Positions 11,686 to 22,729 are shown, numbered from the stretch's first letter. The stretch is 64,000 nucleotides of DNA from Meconema thalassinum (GCA_946902985.2 CAMPQE020000053.1:1302001-1366000); one strand, 5' to 3'. Numbers and translations are program-made. The notes: generated from the letters alone by a model not told the origin.

Positions 11686-11984
11686 CACGTTGTATTTCAA
11701 GAAGCTACTACAATCAACTTTCAATTATACTCCTTGAAAAGGACAAATAGTTATAACAATGCCCAAGCATTTAGGAGAAATTAGGCTATATGGTCTTTCC
11801 TGAACATCTTGTTCTCTATTTGTTTTCCATCTGACTGTGAGTCCTTTGATATGCTCTAACAACTTTTCCAGCTTCAGACAATGTACAGATGTCTGCGCGC
11901 TGCTTCTCAAATGTCATCTTTCGCATTCTTGCTTTTCCGCCTTTCATTCATTATTCTAATTAACAGAGTGATTCACCAGCTCCT
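11686..11984. other. Spacer, no gene seen
   Basis: AT-rich DNA between the 292-bp array and repeat R2. A 61-codon minus-strand frame is present but matches no family I recognise and carries no supporting signal. Confidence 0.4.
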
Positions 11985-12047
11985 TATTTTATGGTGGATG
12001 TATTATGTGTGCATAGTTACCTGTTGCAACTAGTGATTTTATGTTTT

Positions 12048-12061
12048 GTCCTGAAAAGGAC
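12048..12061 (-). other. Histone-type 3' stem-loop candidate in R2 copy 1
   Basis: GTCCTTTTCAGGAC on the minus strand is a perfect 5-bp stem with a four-base loop, and it sits between A-rich flanks. This fits the metazoan replication-dependent histone mRNA 3' stem-loop (stem, TTTC-type loop, stem). No histone coding sequence was found immediately upstream on that strand, so its meaning is uncertain. Confidence 0.45.
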
Positions 12062-13344
12062 CGTCTTTATCCGATGGTACGTAGCCAGGTTGGACGACGA
12101 AATGATGGTGTATAGTGTAGAACGATTGCAGGGTACTCTGTTTATTCAGATTAGCAAGTATTCGAAATGTTGATCACCTTGATTTAAAGGAAAACTCAGA
12201 CTCCAAAAGCCGCCGAACGTGTCAAATCAAAACCATCTGTAACACCCTGTTTTAAACCATTCCTCAATTTTACGCCTTGTCATGTCAAAGCCCTCTGTTT
12301 CGCCGGGATGTAAACCAGTCCTCATTCTTACGCTTGACAAATATAAAATAGTATTAATTGATCCACTTATGAGAAATGCCGTAGTGTATTGAGTTCATTA
12401 GACTGTTAACATGACTATTCTCACTAAAGATATGCTGAGAGAAACTGACGTTATTAGATAAGGAAGCTAACATCTGAATGAGCCTGCTGATTTAATTTTC
12501 AAGTTGGATTATTATAATACAATCAAAATTAATTGTGTTGCCAGGCTTGTGGAATTTTTGTTCAAATCTTTATCATCTACTGAAGACAAACTGAAATCAT
12601 TCTGGATGTGGTTTTCCTAAGCATCCCTCTTCTACTCCAGATAAAATGCCGCGAGGATATCACACTATCTGTAATAGTGTTTCCGCTACCCATGATGCTC
12701 AGGTGTTCATTACAGCAAAAGAAAAGAAACATTTTTTCTTATGACTAAGGAAAACTATTCGAACCGATGAGAACGTTTTAGATAAATAAAGTCAAGTGTC
12801 TGTGTGTAAGTATCCATGGTAACGCGTTGGACTGCGGATTGAAATAGTTGAGATTCAATACATGATAGGGAGAGAGGTGAATAATTTGTTTTCGTTACGT
12901 TTTATCGTCTGTGTCCCGCTTTACCAATGTCTTACGACAGAAATGATACAAGAGGTCACAGTTACCGTAATTATTGAGCATGGGGCACTAGTAATATAGC
13001 GAGTAGATGCATTTTCAGGTTGGATTTCATGAACGTTACATAGTGTTCGAATCCGGTATTACACGAAACATCTTAATATTAATACCTCAAATAGAGTAAT
13101 AACAAAATAATTCCAAAGGAAATTCTCAGGAACACGTATACTGGCAAGCAGAATCTCCTTGGATAGTTGTCGTTTCATTTGAGGGGCTAGAACATCGTGG
13201 TCATTCAGCTCCGTGTTCTTAGGGGTGTGTGTGTGTGTGTGTAGACGTCCTCTGATAACCTGTGTTTTAGCGATGTCTGTATAAATGTGTATTAGCATTT
13301 AAGGTGAGGATTGGGAAGGTGGCAAGTGAGAAACCGTACTGGCA

Positions 13345-13590
13345 TTAGCCTGGAGCAGATGTGGGGAGCCAAACAAAACCACCTCTAGGGGGGCAAATGT
13401 GGGAATCGAACCCACCTCTTCTCAGTTTGGCCCCACAAGGCATAGCGTACCTCGTTCCACCCCTCAGAGCAGCATTGGATTCCTTATCAGGGCAGGAGAC
13501 ATTATTGGGAAATCGCTCTTCATAACACTGGTGGAAGTCGTAGGGGTTAAACCGCAGGTACAACCGGTTTGACACGATCTCCAATACCTC
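13345..13590 (-). mobile_element. tRNA-like SINE module closing R2 copy 1
   Basis: On the minus strand the sequence reads TGGAACGAGGTACGCTATGC, then GGTGGGTTCGATTCCCAC, the latter a very good pol III B box. The same module occurs at 31990-32200 and 34730-34925, where a second B-box-like GGGTTCGATTCCCGGC follows. Confidence 0.65.
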
Positions 13591-14180
13591 TCACACGCCA
13601 AAACAAAACCCCTAGAATCAAATCTCTGTCCAATGCTTTCCCCCCAGCCCCTTTATACGCTACACTCAACCCCGCCTACCCCCATGTCCTTCAAAACATT
13701 GTAAACATCAACACAAACTCCGCATACCCCTCGTGAAGAAATCACACACCCGATACGACCAAAACAATGGTGGAATAGCGCCTGGCCTGAAGTACGTTCA
13801 GTAGGATCCCGGTATTGCTCCCCCTAGCCCCTTCATGCTCAAAGCACAGCCGGACGAGGAACAAAAACAACCCCTCTCACACACAATTAGCGTACATACG
13901 CCGACATACAACACTAGTCAGGGTTTCAACGATGAACAAAGAGCACCGGAGTCATACTAGACAAACAGAGAAATCCAACACAATCTTGCAACCCCCTACA
14001 ATCTCTCACGCCCTTATAACAGGCTATCACACACACAATACAGTCCCACACATGACAGGCAAACGACTCCTACACATTATACACACTCAGTATACGTTGC
14101 ATTTCATCCCAATGCCCAGACACGAATACGAACGACAGCAAACATCAGGGCAAATCACTCACATACAAGAGAAGACCTAT
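13591..14180. other. C-rich stretch, no gene assigned
   Basis: The plus strand is unusually rich in C and A (CACAC, CCCC runs) compared with the rest of the window. A 145-codon plus frame (13815-14252) is most likely a product of this composition, as it has no recognisable domain. Confidence 0.4.
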
Positions 14181-14290
14181 CATAATTTCTCATATTCTCC
14201 CACAGAGCATTCCATTATACTGGTTGGCTTGGCTTTTTGGAAAAGGAAATAACCTGTATTCATCTCATGCTCTCTTAGGATATGATTGAT

Positions 14291-14306
14291 GTCCCTGAGA
14301 AGGACC
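14291..14306 (-). other. Degenerate histone 3' stem-loop of the H1 pseudogene
   Basis: GGTCCTTCTCAGGGAC on the minus strand lies about 54 nt after the former H1 stop, the normal place for the histone mRNA stem-loop recognised by SLBP. The stem is weakened (one mismatch and one wobble pair). A purine-rich AAGAGAG some 20 nt downstream resembles a histone downstream element. Confidence 0.7.
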
Positions 14307-14963
14307 GTTAGGGCACCCAGAGGAGAGTGTGAAAGGATTGGTAAAAACCGATAAACCTCTCGTTTCCTCTTTGGAGCTGCCTTCTTGTGCGAAGCCTTGG
14401 GCTTGGCAGCCTTCTTGGAGGGAGACTTCTTGGGCTTAGGGGCAGGTGCAGTACACTTCTTCTCGGCGGATTTCTTGGAGATGTCCTTTTTTGCAGCTGG
14501 TTTCGCCCTGAACTTCTTGGCCTTGGGAAGGCGCTTCTCCTTATTGGCAGCAAACCACTTGGCGGGCGCCACGCTGGACATCTTGGGCTTGGCTGCCGAG
14601 ACGAGCTTGATGGAGCCAGAATTTCCCTTTCCCATGGTCTGCACCAGTTCTCCGGAAGCGACTACAGCTTTAAGGTACTTCTTGAATAAAGGGGCGGGCT
14701 TCTCAGAGTCCACCTTGTAGTTGGCCGAGACGTATTTCTTGATGGCCTTTAGAGACGACCCACCACGTTTCTTGGGACTCTTCATGGCACTGACGACCAT
14801 CTCGGAGGTTTTCGGAAGGACGGGCTTAGTGCGGCGCTTCTTGGAGGCAGAAGCCTTGCTCTTCAAGGCGAGGCCTGGGCCGGAGTCGAGGCGGGAGCTG
14901 AGGCTGCTGATGCTGTGTCGGCCGCGGTGAGCGAACGTGTGTGTGCGTACTGCTGTCAGTAAA

Positions 14964-14973
14964 ATAAAGTATA
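14964..14973 (-). promoter_or_regulatory. TATA-like box of the H1 pseudogene
   Basis: TATACTTTAT on the minus strand lies about 40 nt upstream of the expected H1 start codon position. The spacing is compatible with a short histone 5' leader. It supports a genomic rather than processed origin for the pseudogene. Confidence 0.4.
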
Positions 14974-14999
14974 GACTAAGCAGCAGATCGAACCGCGCA

Positions 15000-15480
15000 G
15001 GGAACTGCCATGGCCGGCTGTCGGGTGGCCTGAGTGACGGTAAGTTGGGGACGTGCTTCCTAGCCCCTTTAAGGTGCTCCATATGATCCTCTGAGACGCC
15101 TAGCATCCTAATCGGGATAGGAAGGGATAGCTCAAGGTTCGGCACTTCCTCTTACCCGAGAAGAAAGATTCCCTCTTAGTTTCTGCTGTCCTGGCTGAGG
15201 TGCGTTTGATGGGTGGCATTTCACCGGTCGCCACTCCTTGCCGACGTTTAGGGGCGTCCGGCGCCGTCACGACGCCTCCTGGAGAGACCCCCGCTCACCT
15301 GCCCGAAGCTCCACCCTACGTCCCGGTACCGACCCGATACCCGTGAAAGCGGCATCCATTCGGCCTGCAGGTTGATTTCTACAGAGGGAAAGAAACCTAC
15401 AGTATCAATTAAGTAGCATGCTACTGCACGTTGTTGGAACTTACATAATGACAAGTATCGTGTATTATTACCGAGCACGC
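15000..15480 (-). other. GC-rich segment with a possible exon, unassigned
   Basis: This segment is much more GC-rich than its surroundings. A minus-strand frame reads KRRQGVATGEMPPIKRTSAR and onward to a GGGTAAGAGG that would make a good splice donor near 15160. No family is recognised. It could be the 5' part of an H1-linked transcript, a fragment of another element, or chance. Confidence 0.2.
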
Positions 15481-16441
15481 TTAAGGCTGCACGTATTTAA
15501 CACACACGCCCCTTGGCTTATGGGTGGCCTTGGGAAGCAAGGAATGTGTAGGTTATGTGTGGACTTAAGCGTTTGTATGATATGGTCCTGCCAGCGTGTT
15601 CTTGTTGTGCGGAACCAAGTCAAAAGTTAGTCCGTTTGATAAGTCAAGGATTTAAAATATTCCTGTAATGTTTTCTCAGTATGTCTATGGTTTAATTACT
15701 TAAGCATAGACCTACATACATAACCAGAAACCTAACGGAAGGCAGGTTAATAAGTAGAAGAATTGCTTTTCAGTCAGTCAACACATGTATGTGCCCGTTA
15801 ATTTTGCGGTAACGAGTTGCTAACGACGTGAATAGTTATATTTAACAAGAGTAACGGTAACGCTTATGTTCTGCGACCCAAATGCACCTGTCCTCTAATT
15901 ATGTGTTCATGTATCATATTTATACTATGGGCACTTATTGTTGTTCATACGTAATTTATGGTAGCAATGCACTTGCTGATGTAGGACTTTAGTTACAAGA
16001 CATCAATTCTATTTTATTGAGGCTTAGCTGCGGCTAGTGCTCCACAGCCCCTTGCTTGTAGTACAAGTAGTAATGTTCGGTCAGACAGAGGCCAATAGTT
16101 TCTCGCTCCGCATGACCTGTGTCGTTCATTTTGAGTAACATACTGGAAGTTATTTCAATAGGAAAAGACTAACGTGAGATGAAAGACGGTATGAATATCA
16201 TGAGAATGATATATATTAGCTACGTGCACGTGTAGAATCCAGGTTTATCACTCCCTAAGAATTACCAGCCAAACCAGTCACCAGATGCAGCGAAAACCAA
16301 CAAGATATGCTGTTGTTACCCTGAATGTGTTGTGTATTGGAAATTATTAGCAAGACATATTCCCTAATTCATGAATTTTGTTAAGATCTCTTGGCCTAAA
16401 ACCTTGAAATAATGAAATTAGTAATTTGTATTGGATAATGT

Positions 16442-16442
<1 letters not shown>
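15481..16442. other. AT-rich spacer, no gene seen
   Basis: No repeat match within the window, coding frame over 70 codons or RNA-like element was found here. Confidence 0.4.

Positions 16443-16495
<53 letters not shown>
16443..16495. repeat. (GT)n microsatellite
   Basis: An uninterrupted run of about 26 GT dinucleotides. Open frames reading His-Thr or Val-Cys repeats across it are artefacts of the repeat. Confidence 0.98.
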
Positions 16496-16496
<1 letters not shown>

Positions 16497-17700
16497 TAGG
16501 ATATCTCCCACTTCCACCCAAATATGATGCAAATTGGAGGACTTGTGGGTGATTTTACTGTACTCGAATTTGTGGCTTGAGTAATATTATTCTCGCCCAT
16601 AAGAATGCATACGTTTTCTAAATCTATTGTAGCTGGAAAAGTGGGTCGAACGCTGGTTGACGAGCTCCTTGTGGATCATGGGACCTATCAGGAAAAAGCT
16701 TGTAGAGAAACAAACCCAGAGGCGGTGAAAGGCGGTCTTGTTTGAACTCCTGAGTGGTAGGCTGCCCGCTCATCAGAAAGGGGTGTGTATCTGATAGCTA
16801 GGGGCAAGCTAGGCTTTTAGTACTACCAATATAGGTGTTGAAGGTGTCCAGTGACGCAATGATATATCACGTGATCGTCTGAGAGCCAATGAGAAATTTC
16901 CATTGAACAAATTATCTGCTCTTGAAAAAATGTTATTACGAGATATTATACGATATATTATGATTGGAAAAAATACATTTATTAATTTGAAGAATTATCA
17001 GAGAAACTTGAAGGAATATGTCCAAGAATGGCAGAAAATGGATAGAACGAGGATCCCGCCAAGTTTGCTCGCGGATTGTCATGATGACGCAATAATTGGC
17101 ATGGAGAAGTGTTGACAAGCGAAGTCTTCGGAGCTTCTTGTCCGGTTGACGCTCTAGGGAATGGTCGTATCGAACCTCGGTCCGTGGGTGCGCGCATTGA
17201 AAATGACGATTGCATAAGTGAAGAATAGCAAGTGTTTTCTGCGGACGGCAAACTGTTTGAGAATGGTATAAACGTGTACACGAGTATCAGTGATAACATT
17301 GTGTGATATTAGGCTACGTGTGCTGAGAAAGAATAGTAACGAGTGTTATCAGCTCACAAGTGATGATGTGCAGGTTATAAAAGTGCAGTTTGAGAAGTGA
17401 CCAGTATTGGGAGTGCGAATTGTAAAGCATTGTGATAGCGTGAAACAGTGAACGAACTGGACGTCTTCATTGGAACTATATTCAATGAAATTATGGAAAT
17501 GTTATTTCCACTGAGATTGAGAGGGGCATTGTTTGATATTTCAGAAGTGATGGTTGTCATGATGAGGAAAATATGACCTACAAGAAGGACTCGAGAATAT
17601 CAGGAAGGACATAGAATGTCAATATTGACATCGAATATTTCAGTGTTGATATTTTCGTGGCAACTTTAGTGATCACACAAACTTACAAAACAATATGGAC
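16496..17700. other. Region upstream of the CR1-like LINE, no gene seen
   Basis: Part of this stretch may be the 5' untranslated region or first ORF of the LINE that follows, as the LINE's own 5' end could not be placed. No conserved motif was recognised in any frame. Confidence 0.3.
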
Positions 17701-17718
17701 TGAACATCTAAGAAGAGA

Positions 17719-18288
17719 ATGCAGTTCTACGTAGATGGAATTAAGAACAGAAGAATAGAAGAGTTGAACGGGAAGAAAAACGAGAATGAAGATTTTGAGC
17801 CGGGTGTGGAACGTGTGAGAAGACCTAGGACGTGCGATGCATGTCGGAGAGGCGAAACATCTTGGTGCTGTATGGTGATCCAACTTGGTGCCGTAAGACG
17901 ATCCATCCATCCAGTAATCATCGCTGGAGCAAACGACATCTATAGAAACGAGAGTAAAAAGGTAATCAAAGATTTAAAGGGTACATTGCCATCCATGCTT
18001 AACACAAATGTCATTATTGTAAACATTCCGCAGAGATACGATTTAATTACCAAATCATGTGTAAGTGTAGAAATAGAGGCTACAAATGGACAAATTTGTA
18101 AGAGTTTTCCAAATGTCCAAATTATAGATGTAAGTAAATTAGACAGGAAGTTCCACACTCGACAGGGCCTATATTTAAATAGGTTAGGAAAAGAGTATCT
18201 TAGTGATGAAATCTGCAAAATTGTAAACTCAATTGGTAAGAATAGTTCAGCAGTAATATCTTTAGAGTGGAAGCAGGGAAACTTGTAA
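17719..18288 (+). pseudogene. LINE ORF1 remnant with SGNH-esterase-like segment
   Basis: This 189-codon frame contains VIIAGANDIY near residue 60 and FHTRQGLYLNRLGKEYL near residue 150. They resemble the Asn-Asp and His-containing blocks of the SGNH hydrolase fold found in ORF1 proteins of CR1-clade LINEs, where it is thought to aid RNP or membrane interactions. The N-terminal third is not recognisable and may be out of frame. It ends with a stop about 80 nt before the ORF2 frame begins. Confidence 0.6.
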
Positions 18289-18365
18289 AAGAAGCCAAAC
18301 GTAAGGTTTGGCATTCAGATCTTTCAATTTGAAATTTAACTGAGTGGAACAATGGTATTTCGGAT

Positions 18366-19103
18366 TTGTCTAGCAACAATAATAATAACAATTATGATGA
18401 TAATAATAATAATAATATAAATGAATCACCAACACTAGCTTGCAAAAGTAACAAATTTAAAATTTACCACCAGAATGTTCAGTCTCTCTATAATAAAATT
18501 GATTACATAAATGTAATGCTTAAAAATGAACTTAATGACTTCTCAGCACTATGTATTTCAGAACATTGGCTAAAAGAGGAACAACTCGAATAAATTCAAT
18601 TCCCAGGGTTTATACAAGCTAGTAAATACTCTAGAACTAATATTAGCCATGGTGGTACTTGTATCTTCCTAAGAAAGAATTTAGGTCATGAACAGTTAAC
18701 AGCTTATGATTAACTAATTATGGAACAGGATTTTGAATTCTCTGCCGTAAAAATACAGCAGTTTAAGTTAATAATTGTATGCGTATACCGTTCTCCGTCA
18801 GGAAAGTTTCCTTTATTTATAGATAAATTAGAATTGTTACTCAATAACATGATCAAAGTAAATTTCGATATAATAATTTGCGGGGATGTAAATGTAGATT
18901 TCTTAAAATTTGATAGAAATTGTGAATTATTAACACAGTTACTAATTTCCTATGGACTGAAACCTACAGTAAATATCCCAACAAGAATAAAAAATATTAG
19001 TAAAACCACTCCTGATCAATTTTTTTTAAATACAGATAAATATCACCATACAATAGAAGTCTATATTGTCCGGGTTTTAGTGACCACCATGAACAAATAC
19101 TGA
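18366..19103 (+). pseudogene. LINE ORF2: APE-type endonuclease domain, broken
   Basis: The endonuclease nicks target DNA to prime reverse transcription. Visible motifs in order are YHQNVQSLYNK (motif I), ISEHWL, CVYRSPSG and IICGDVNVDFL (the Asp/Asn catalytic block). In-frame stops lie at about 18591 and 18712, and the frame is lost near 19050. An Asn-rich leader encoded by AAT/AAC repeats (18378-18420) precedes the domain. Confidence 0.85.
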
Positions 19104-19618
19104 GTTTTGAAGTACCCGAAACAATCAATAATAATGATAATGGAGTAAAATCAAAGTGCAGGTCATTCACTGAAACAAATGTTACATATTTCAATGACTT
19201 ATTAAATAAGGATACATGGTCAGAAATTTATAAACTAGAAAATGTCAATGATAAATTTAATGCATTTAACAGTACTCTAAAACACTATTTTGAAACAGCA
19301 TTCCCCTTTAGACAAAGAATTGTTCAAAATAACAAAACTAGCAATTGGATAACAACAGGGATTATAAATTCATGTCAAAGAAAGAAATTTCTACACAAAT
19401 TATATAAACAATACCACACAACACCTGAATTCAATTTATACTACAAAAAATACACTAGCATATTAAATAAGATAATAAGACTAGGAAAGAAAATGAATAA
19501 TGATAATTTTATTTCCCAATCATCTAATAAAAACAGGGCTATGTGGTCCGTGATAAAGTAAGAAACTGGAAAATCTGCTAAAATACAAAGCAACATTACA
19601 CTGACCAGATATAATAAA

Positions 19619-20644
19619 GTGATTAATAATCCAGAGGAAATAGCAAACACTTTCAATGACTATTTTCTGGAAATTCCACAAAAATTATTAAATAAATCAC
19701 AGGTAAATACACTAAATTCTAATAATAAAATAAATATATGTAGTGATTCTTTATTTATAAATCATGTCACAAGTGAAGAGGTAAGAATATTTATAAAAGA
19801 GCTAAAAAATAAATTTTGTGCCGGCGTTGATGGCATCCCTGATGCAATTTTAAAGAAATGTGCAGAAAATATAATAAATACACTTACACACTAAATGAAC
19901 AGTTCAATTCTCTCAGGAACTTACCCGGATATTTTGAAGTTATCAAAAGTAATTTCAGTGCACAAAAACGGTTCAAAAGATGAATTAGATAACTATCGTC
20001 CTATTACCTTACCAACTGGTATTGCAAAAATTGTGGAAAAAATCCTGTATAAGAGACTGATGAGTTTTATAGAATTTTTTTTTATCAAACTTACAACATG
20101 GGTTCGGACCGGAAAAATCTACACAGACAGCAATTATGAATGTATTAATAGTATACTGAAATTAATTGACAATAAGGAACATGTAACTGGCCTATTCTCG
20201 GATTTATCGAAAGCATTTGATGTTATTGATCATAAAACCCTTCTTACAAAACTAAATCAATATGGTATTAGAGGTCTGTCTATTAAATGGATAGAGTCTT
20301 ACTTAACTAGGCGTAAACAAATAGTAAGCTTGACACACAAGGATGATGGAACCAAATTACTTAATGAAACATTGTCCAATGAGGGAATTATTAAATTTGG
20401 AGTACCCCAGGGATCGGTTTTGGGCCCACTACTCTTTCTTCTATATATCAATGATATAACACAGAACGTTCATTCACATAAGGAAATTTTGTTTGCGGAC
20501 GATACAACACTCGTAATAAAAGGTGAAACTAAACAGGTCATACAGCAGTCTGCTGACTCCGTTACAGGAGACTTAACCAAATGGTCACAAGATAATCGCC
20601 TCAAGATCAATTATCGGATAATATTTGGCCAAGTTGATGTCTGA
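19619..20644 (+). pseudogene. LINE ORF2: reverse transcriptase domain, one internal stop, 3'-truncated
   Basis: The RT would copy the LINE's own RNA at the nicked target. Motifs in order are FCAGVDGIPDAILKKCA, NYRPITLPTGIAKIVEK, FSDLSKAFDVIDH (motif A, first Asp), GVPQGSVLGPLLFLLYINDI and FADDTTLV (catalytic Asp pair). A single in-frame TAA at 19892-19894 splits the frame into two pieces with the same phase. The product ends at YRIIFGQVDV, so the C-terminal thumb and extension are missing. The preceding stretch 19104-19618 holds the normal linker (WITTGIINSCQRKKF) in broken frames. Confidence 0.9.
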
Positions 20645-21841
20645 TGACATATTAACTGCACCAAATAATGAGATGCAATTGTAAAGAGCAATTACCCAGT
20701 TTATGATAATTTACTCAGACGGATAGCATTATTGCACTATATGACCCACTTGTAACGAATGCAACGACATGACAAGACCAAAGATTGTTGTATATTGAAG
20801 CTAAATCAGTAATTATGTATATTTTGGAGGGGAAGGTCACTCATAACAGTGTTTAAAATCTATGAGAAAGGAAACGATGGTGCGCAAAGACAACATAATG
20901 TTAAACAAAAACAAATGTAATGAGATCGATATTGTTGTAGTTAAAAGGTTCTGATTCAGAACGGACCAATATTTGTATCTGTAATGATGACACAGTTATA
21001 ATTTGCGTTTTATTGTTGTGTTGTGATATGTTAAATTAAGATTAATTAAATGATGTAAAAGACACAATGAAAATTCTTCAATGTCAACAAGTATAAGTGT
21101 TAGGAAGTATAGGATAAATTTGTGTGCGGATGAGCGCCAACCATAAGAAAAGGGACTCACAAGAAATGTTGCAGCATGCCTGGAGAGACCAGTGCATTGT
21201 GGTAGACATAATTTCTTTTTTATTGAAACAGAGCTGCAGAGTGCAGATGAAACACGCTAGGGTTTGTCTTATTGTTTTGAATTGTAATCTGCGCACTCCA
21301 GATATTTGATCTTTGTTATGGGAGTGTAAATGTAGCTGTAGTTTTTGTGGTTTGTTTGTTTTTGCCATGATTTAATATCATTAAATTGTATATTTAGGAG
21401 TTTGTTGTTACTTTCAAGTAGAGTAGTTACCTGACAGACTCAAATCCTGAACATGTTGTCATATAGTGGGATGAACGCCTCATGCCTCGACAGACCGAGA
21501 GCCAGCTGGGATACGAATACATGTTCCATATAATAACGCAATGGTACACTATAAAAAGATCTACAACAAGCCTTGTGTTTTAAATTATAACAAACTATTG
21601 TAAAGAGAGAAATAGTTGTATCCAGTGTGCATCTATTTTCATAATCATGTATACACTGCTATGTTAAATATTCTCGCTTTGTAGAAAATAAAACATCATT
21701 GTACCATTGTTTAAATTTATTTACAAACTTCATAATCATTTTTGGGCTTCATCATAATATTTTTAAAGACAATACTAAAAACTAAAACATTATTATTCTA
21801 TACACATATTTTCTTATTTTATTCTTTCAGTCTATTGTCAT
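20645..21841. other. AT-rich stretch, no gene seen
   Basis: It contains no frame above about 95 codons and no recognised motif. Part of it could be rearranged 3' untranslated sequence of the preceding LINE, which I could not verify. Confidence 0.35.
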
Positions 21842-21857
21842 TACTTATATATTCCAT

Positions 21858-22192
21858 GGAAAAATGAAAATCCACAGCCTGCTTCCAGTCTCCGACCGGG
21901 TCAGGAATGGAATGAATGAAACCCCCGTCTAGCGGCGAGGATATGAACTGTGCCGGCTGCCGAGGCCTGACGCACTCCTCTGGGGCAATGATTAAATGAA
22001 TGACAGATGAAATGAAATGATTGTGGAGAGTGTTGCTGGAATGAAATTTTGACAGGGAAAACCGGAGTACCCGGAGAGAAACCTGTCTGCCTCCGTTTTG
22101 TCCAGCACAGATCTCACATGGAGTGACCGGAATTTGAACCACGGACCCAGCGGTGAGAGGCCAGCGTGCTGCCGCCTAAGCCACGGAGGCTC
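21858..22192 (-). mobile_element. tRNA-derived SINE with 16-bp target duplication
   Basis: On the minus strand the head reads GCCTCCGTGGCTTAGGCGGC (A-box part), then GTGGTTCAAATTCCGG (a near-perfect B box), followed by a conserved body ending in a TTCATTCATTCCATTCC-type tail. The flanks TACTTATATATTCCAT (21842-21857) and TACTTATATTTTCCAT (22193-22208) form a target duplication with one mismatch. I recall very similar SINE heads from large polyneopteran insect genomes; that link rests on memory, not on a search. Confidence 0.9.
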
Positions 22193-22423
22193 TACTTATA
22201 TTTTCCATTATTATTTCAAATTTGTTTTTTAAATTAATTAAAACGAACCATGAAACCAGGAAAATCACTCAGACGCGGGGTTTGGAGGATGAAGAGAAGA
22301 AGACGTCACAACATTGATGGTCAGAGCAGCGGAAACAGACCCACTCGTTGCGAATGAAGGAATACTGGGTCAACAGGAAGGCTAGAAAGTGTTGATTTCG
22401 CGTGGTCCTAAGCGACCCATTCG

Positions 22424-22456
22424 AAAAGAAGAAGAAGAAGAAGAAGAAGAAGAAAA
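22424..22456. repeat. (AGA)n microsatellite
   Basis: A run of GAA/AGA triplets immediately left of the small ORF at 22469. Confidence 0.9.
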
Positions 22457-22468
22457 ATAACCATACAC

Positions 22469-22729
22469 CTACTGTTTCTTAACATCTTCGCAAATTAAAT
22501 GTTCAGGTTGATTAGCATTATTCACTTCTTCGAAAACCCTATCCGACATATAATTAAACCGTGTAGGCAGAAATGTCTCAAAATTTTCGCATACACAAAG
22601 TACACGATCTTCATATGCTGTTTTCAATTTCCAAACCTTGATAATGGGGAATGGAATATGCGTTGGCAATTCACTGAGTTTCTTTGTCTCTTAGCCACAT
22701 GCTTGTCCCCCAGCATTCAAAACATTCAT
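22469..22729 (-). pseudogene. Small compact ORF of unknown family next to the IAP, one internal stop
   Basis: The minus-strand frame starts with ATG at 22729, meets a TAA at 22691-22693, and then runs open for 66 or more codons to 22469. The readable part (THIPFPIIKVWKLKTAYEDR, then ETFLPTRFNYMSDRVFEEVN) looks like real protein, with alternating hydrophobic strands and a FLPTRF motif. The outline suggests a small beta-rich, possibly OB-like fold of the kind encoded by some mobile or viral DNA elements, but I do not recognise the family. It starts about 113 bp after the IAP stop, on the same strand. Spacing, size and lack of introns suit a compact viral or transposon gene pair. Confidence 0.5.

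Larger units (their letters stand above)
11985..13590. repeat. Dispersed repeat R2, copy 1
   Basis: It is collinear with 30500-32200 over about 1.6 kb in the same orientation. Shared landmarks are the hairpin GTCCTGAAAAGGAC, two 58-bp direct units around GTCAAAGCCCTCTGT, the TGGTAACGCGTTGGACTGCGG tRNA-like phrase, and a closing module that ends in a minus-strand tRNA-like B box. The closing module alone recurs at 34700-34920. No protein-coding frame is shared by the copies. Confidence 0.85.
14180..14975 (-). pseudogene. Linker histone H1 pseudogene with promoter and 3' stem-loop remnants
   Basis: Linker histone H1 binds the nucleosome dyad and linker DNA and compacts chromatin. The minus-strand frame holds a winged-helix globular domain: [18 protein letters not shown], then [20 protein letters not shown] and GSIKLV, at residues about 111-184 of the 321-codon frame. 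An Ala/Lys/Pro-rich tail typical of H1 follows. Three lesions disable it. The codon where the start Met is expected (14926-14928) reads ACC. A one-base shift near 14873 puts the [17 protein letters not shown] N-terminus in another frame. The expected stop after the KRK end is CGA (14360-14362), so the frame runs on for about 60 codons. A TATA-like TATACTTTAT (14964-14973, minus) and a degenerate stem-loop 54 nt after the old stop suggest a DNA-level copy of an H1 gene, not a retrocopy. Confidence 0.88.
17719..20644 (+). mobile_element. CR1/Jockey-type LINE, near-complete ORFs but broken at both ends
   Basis: In order on the plus strand: an ORF1 remnant with an esterase-like end (17719-18288), an APE endonuclease (18440-19080), a linker, and reverse transcriptase (19619-20644). 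The coding frame is interrupted by a few stops and shifts but the order is canonical. The right end is abrupt: homology stops just after the RT thumb (DNRLKIN near 20615), where a few hundred more residues would be expected. Loss of the 3' end is unusual for a LINE insertion, which normally loses its 5' end, so a later deletion or rearrangement is likely. No target duplication was found. Confidence 0.88.

Noticed and set aside
12181..12260. Possible histone H4 end (a TTCGGCGGC stretch on the minus strand upstream of the R2 stem-loop)
   Set aside because: Only nine bases fit. Neither the preceding residues nor a stop in the right place agree, and copy 2 does not preserve it.
14385..14930. Plus-strand frames of 69-111 codons opposite H1
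   Set aside because: Antisense to the Lys/Ala-rich H1 tail; composition explains their length.
16347..16600. Open frames encoding His-Thr runs
   Set aside because: They are translations of the (GT)n microsatellite.
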